Assembly: GCA_030591745.1 (NCBI GenBank)
Contig: JAUVAM010000357.1
Span: 1 to 5,119, forward strand
Direction: 5' to 3'
DNA: 5,119 bases
Source of the DNA: Deltaproteobacteria bacterium
Lineage (GTDB): Bacteria > Myxococcota > B64-G9
Shown here: piece after piece, positions 4,808-5,119 of the stretch
Numbering within the stretch: position 1 is the first letter of the stretch
How the letters are laid out: every line of letters starts with the position of its first letter
Program-made: the position numbers and the translations under genes
Notes under the pieces: generated by a model
Databases searched by the model: none
Seen by the model: the letters and a program-made list of their open reading frames with translations, nothing else
Told to the model about the DNA's origin: nothing

Positions 4808-5119
4808 ATGCGAACCATGACCCTGATCCTGTTTTGTACCGCCCTACTCATGCTCCAAGCCTGTGGCGACTCCGCACCCCCCATTGATGCGGGCACCGAA
4901 GACGCTGGCATTGAGGATGCAGGCACTGAAGATGCAGGCACTGAAGATGCAGGCACTGAGGATGCAGCCACCGAAGATGCAGGCACTGAAGATGCAGGCA
5001 CTGAAGATGCAGGCACTGAAGATGCAGGCACTGAAGATGCAGGCGCTGAAGATGCAGGCGCTGAAGATGCAGGCGCTGAAGATGCAGGCGCTGAAGATGC
5101 AGGCGCTGAAGATGCAGGC
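4808..5119 (+). CDS. Lipoprotein with long Asp-Ala-Gly repeat linker (partial, 3' end outside window)
   Basis: 104 codons are visible and the frame stays open at the right edge. The signal peptide MRTMTLILFCTALLMLQAC has a lipobox (L16-Q-A-C19) with Gly at +2, which suits outer-membrane sorting. From about D27 the sequence is DAG(T/A)E repeated, a low-complexity, acidic, extended linker like those holding domains away from the membrane in lipoproteins of this bacterial group. The functional domain must lie beyond the window. The start ATG 4808 gives a full signal peptide with Arg at position 2; M4 (4817) is possible but would lose that charge. No Shine-Dalgarno precedes either. It is divergent from the 166/375-aa lipoprotein operon, and the second gene of that operon has a shorter linker of the same chemistry. 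Confidence 0.85.
   Translation, partial: MRTMTLILFCTALLMLQACGDSAPPIDAGTEDAGIEDAGTEDAGTEDAGTEDAATEDAGTEDAGTEDAGTEDAGTEDAGAEDAGAEDAGAEDAGAEDAGAEDAG
4886..5119 (+). repeat. 15-bp tandem repeat array encoding Asp-Ala-Gly-(Thr/Ala)-Glu
   Basis: Fifteen full units plus nine bases of a sixteenth reach the window edge. Units 1, 2 and 6 are diverged. Units 3-5 and 7-10 are GATGCAGGCACTGAA, apart from one final base in unit 5. Units 11-15 (from 5036) are all GATGCAGGCGCTGAA. The unit is a multiple of three, so copy changes alter linker length without shifting frame. Confidence 0.95.

Noticed and set aside
4696..5031. Minus-strand open frame with repeated PASSV
   Set aside because: It is the antisense reading of the 15-bp array, which has no stops on either strand. 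The plus strand has a proper lipoprotein signal peptide and the minus frame has none.
4886..5119. CRISPR array
   Set aside because: The 15-bp units are contiguous with no spacers and are in frame inside a lipoprotein gene.

Overview
The window fits a Gram-negative bacterium of the Myxococcota/Bradymonadota type (the former deltaproteobacterial predators and their relatives). Three things point there. The gene cut by the left edge ends in a MYXO-CTERM-like tail (Gly-Cys-Gly-Cys, hydrophobic segment, basic end). Four gene products begin with signal peptides that carry a lipobox-like Cys. Two of those four have the Asp-Ala-Gly-rich linker common in lipoproteins of that group. No mobile element, CRISPR array, tRNA or rRNA was seen. 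The genus cannot be named from the sequence.

Layout, left to right. (1) 1-255 (+): C-terminal 84 residues of a cysteine-rich surface protein with a MYXO-CTERM-like anchor. (2) 252-1295 (-): an unrecognised 347-aa basic, helical protein with an N-terminal four-Cys zinc ribbon; its stop codon overlaps the stop of gene 1. (3) 1296-1383: a compact divergent promoter region in which two sigma70-like promoters appear to share one overlapping -35 site. (4) 1384-1668 (+): a 94-aa protein with one membrane helix, an acidic linker and a basic C-terminal helix. (5) 1751-2896 (+): a secreted or lipid-anchored cysteine-containing Sel1-repeat protein with nine exact 36-residue repeats, whose tenth repeat lies in the -1 frame behind an A7 run and ends at 2922. 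(6) 2923-3054: a convergent gap with a 13-bp hairpin. (7) 4686-3055 (-): a two-gene operon, first a 166-aa lipoprotein and then a 375-aa lipoprotein with a TolB/PD40-type beta-propeller, separated by 3 nt. (8) 4687-4807: a divergent intergenic region. (9) 4808-5119 (+): start of another lipoprotein, whose first visible mature part is a 15-bp tandem array encoding Asp-Ala-Gly-Thr/Ala-Glu; it runs off the right edge.

Most genes look like envelope or surface components: one MYXO-CTERM protein, three clear lipoproteins, one probable lipoprotein and one small membrane protein. Only the zinc-ribbon protein looks cytoplasmic. No enzyme or known pathway is recognisable, so joint function is not established. 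The points most worth checking are the in-register frameshift in the Sel1 gene, the shared -35 divergent promoter with a possibly leaderless transcript, and the homogenised 15-bp array.
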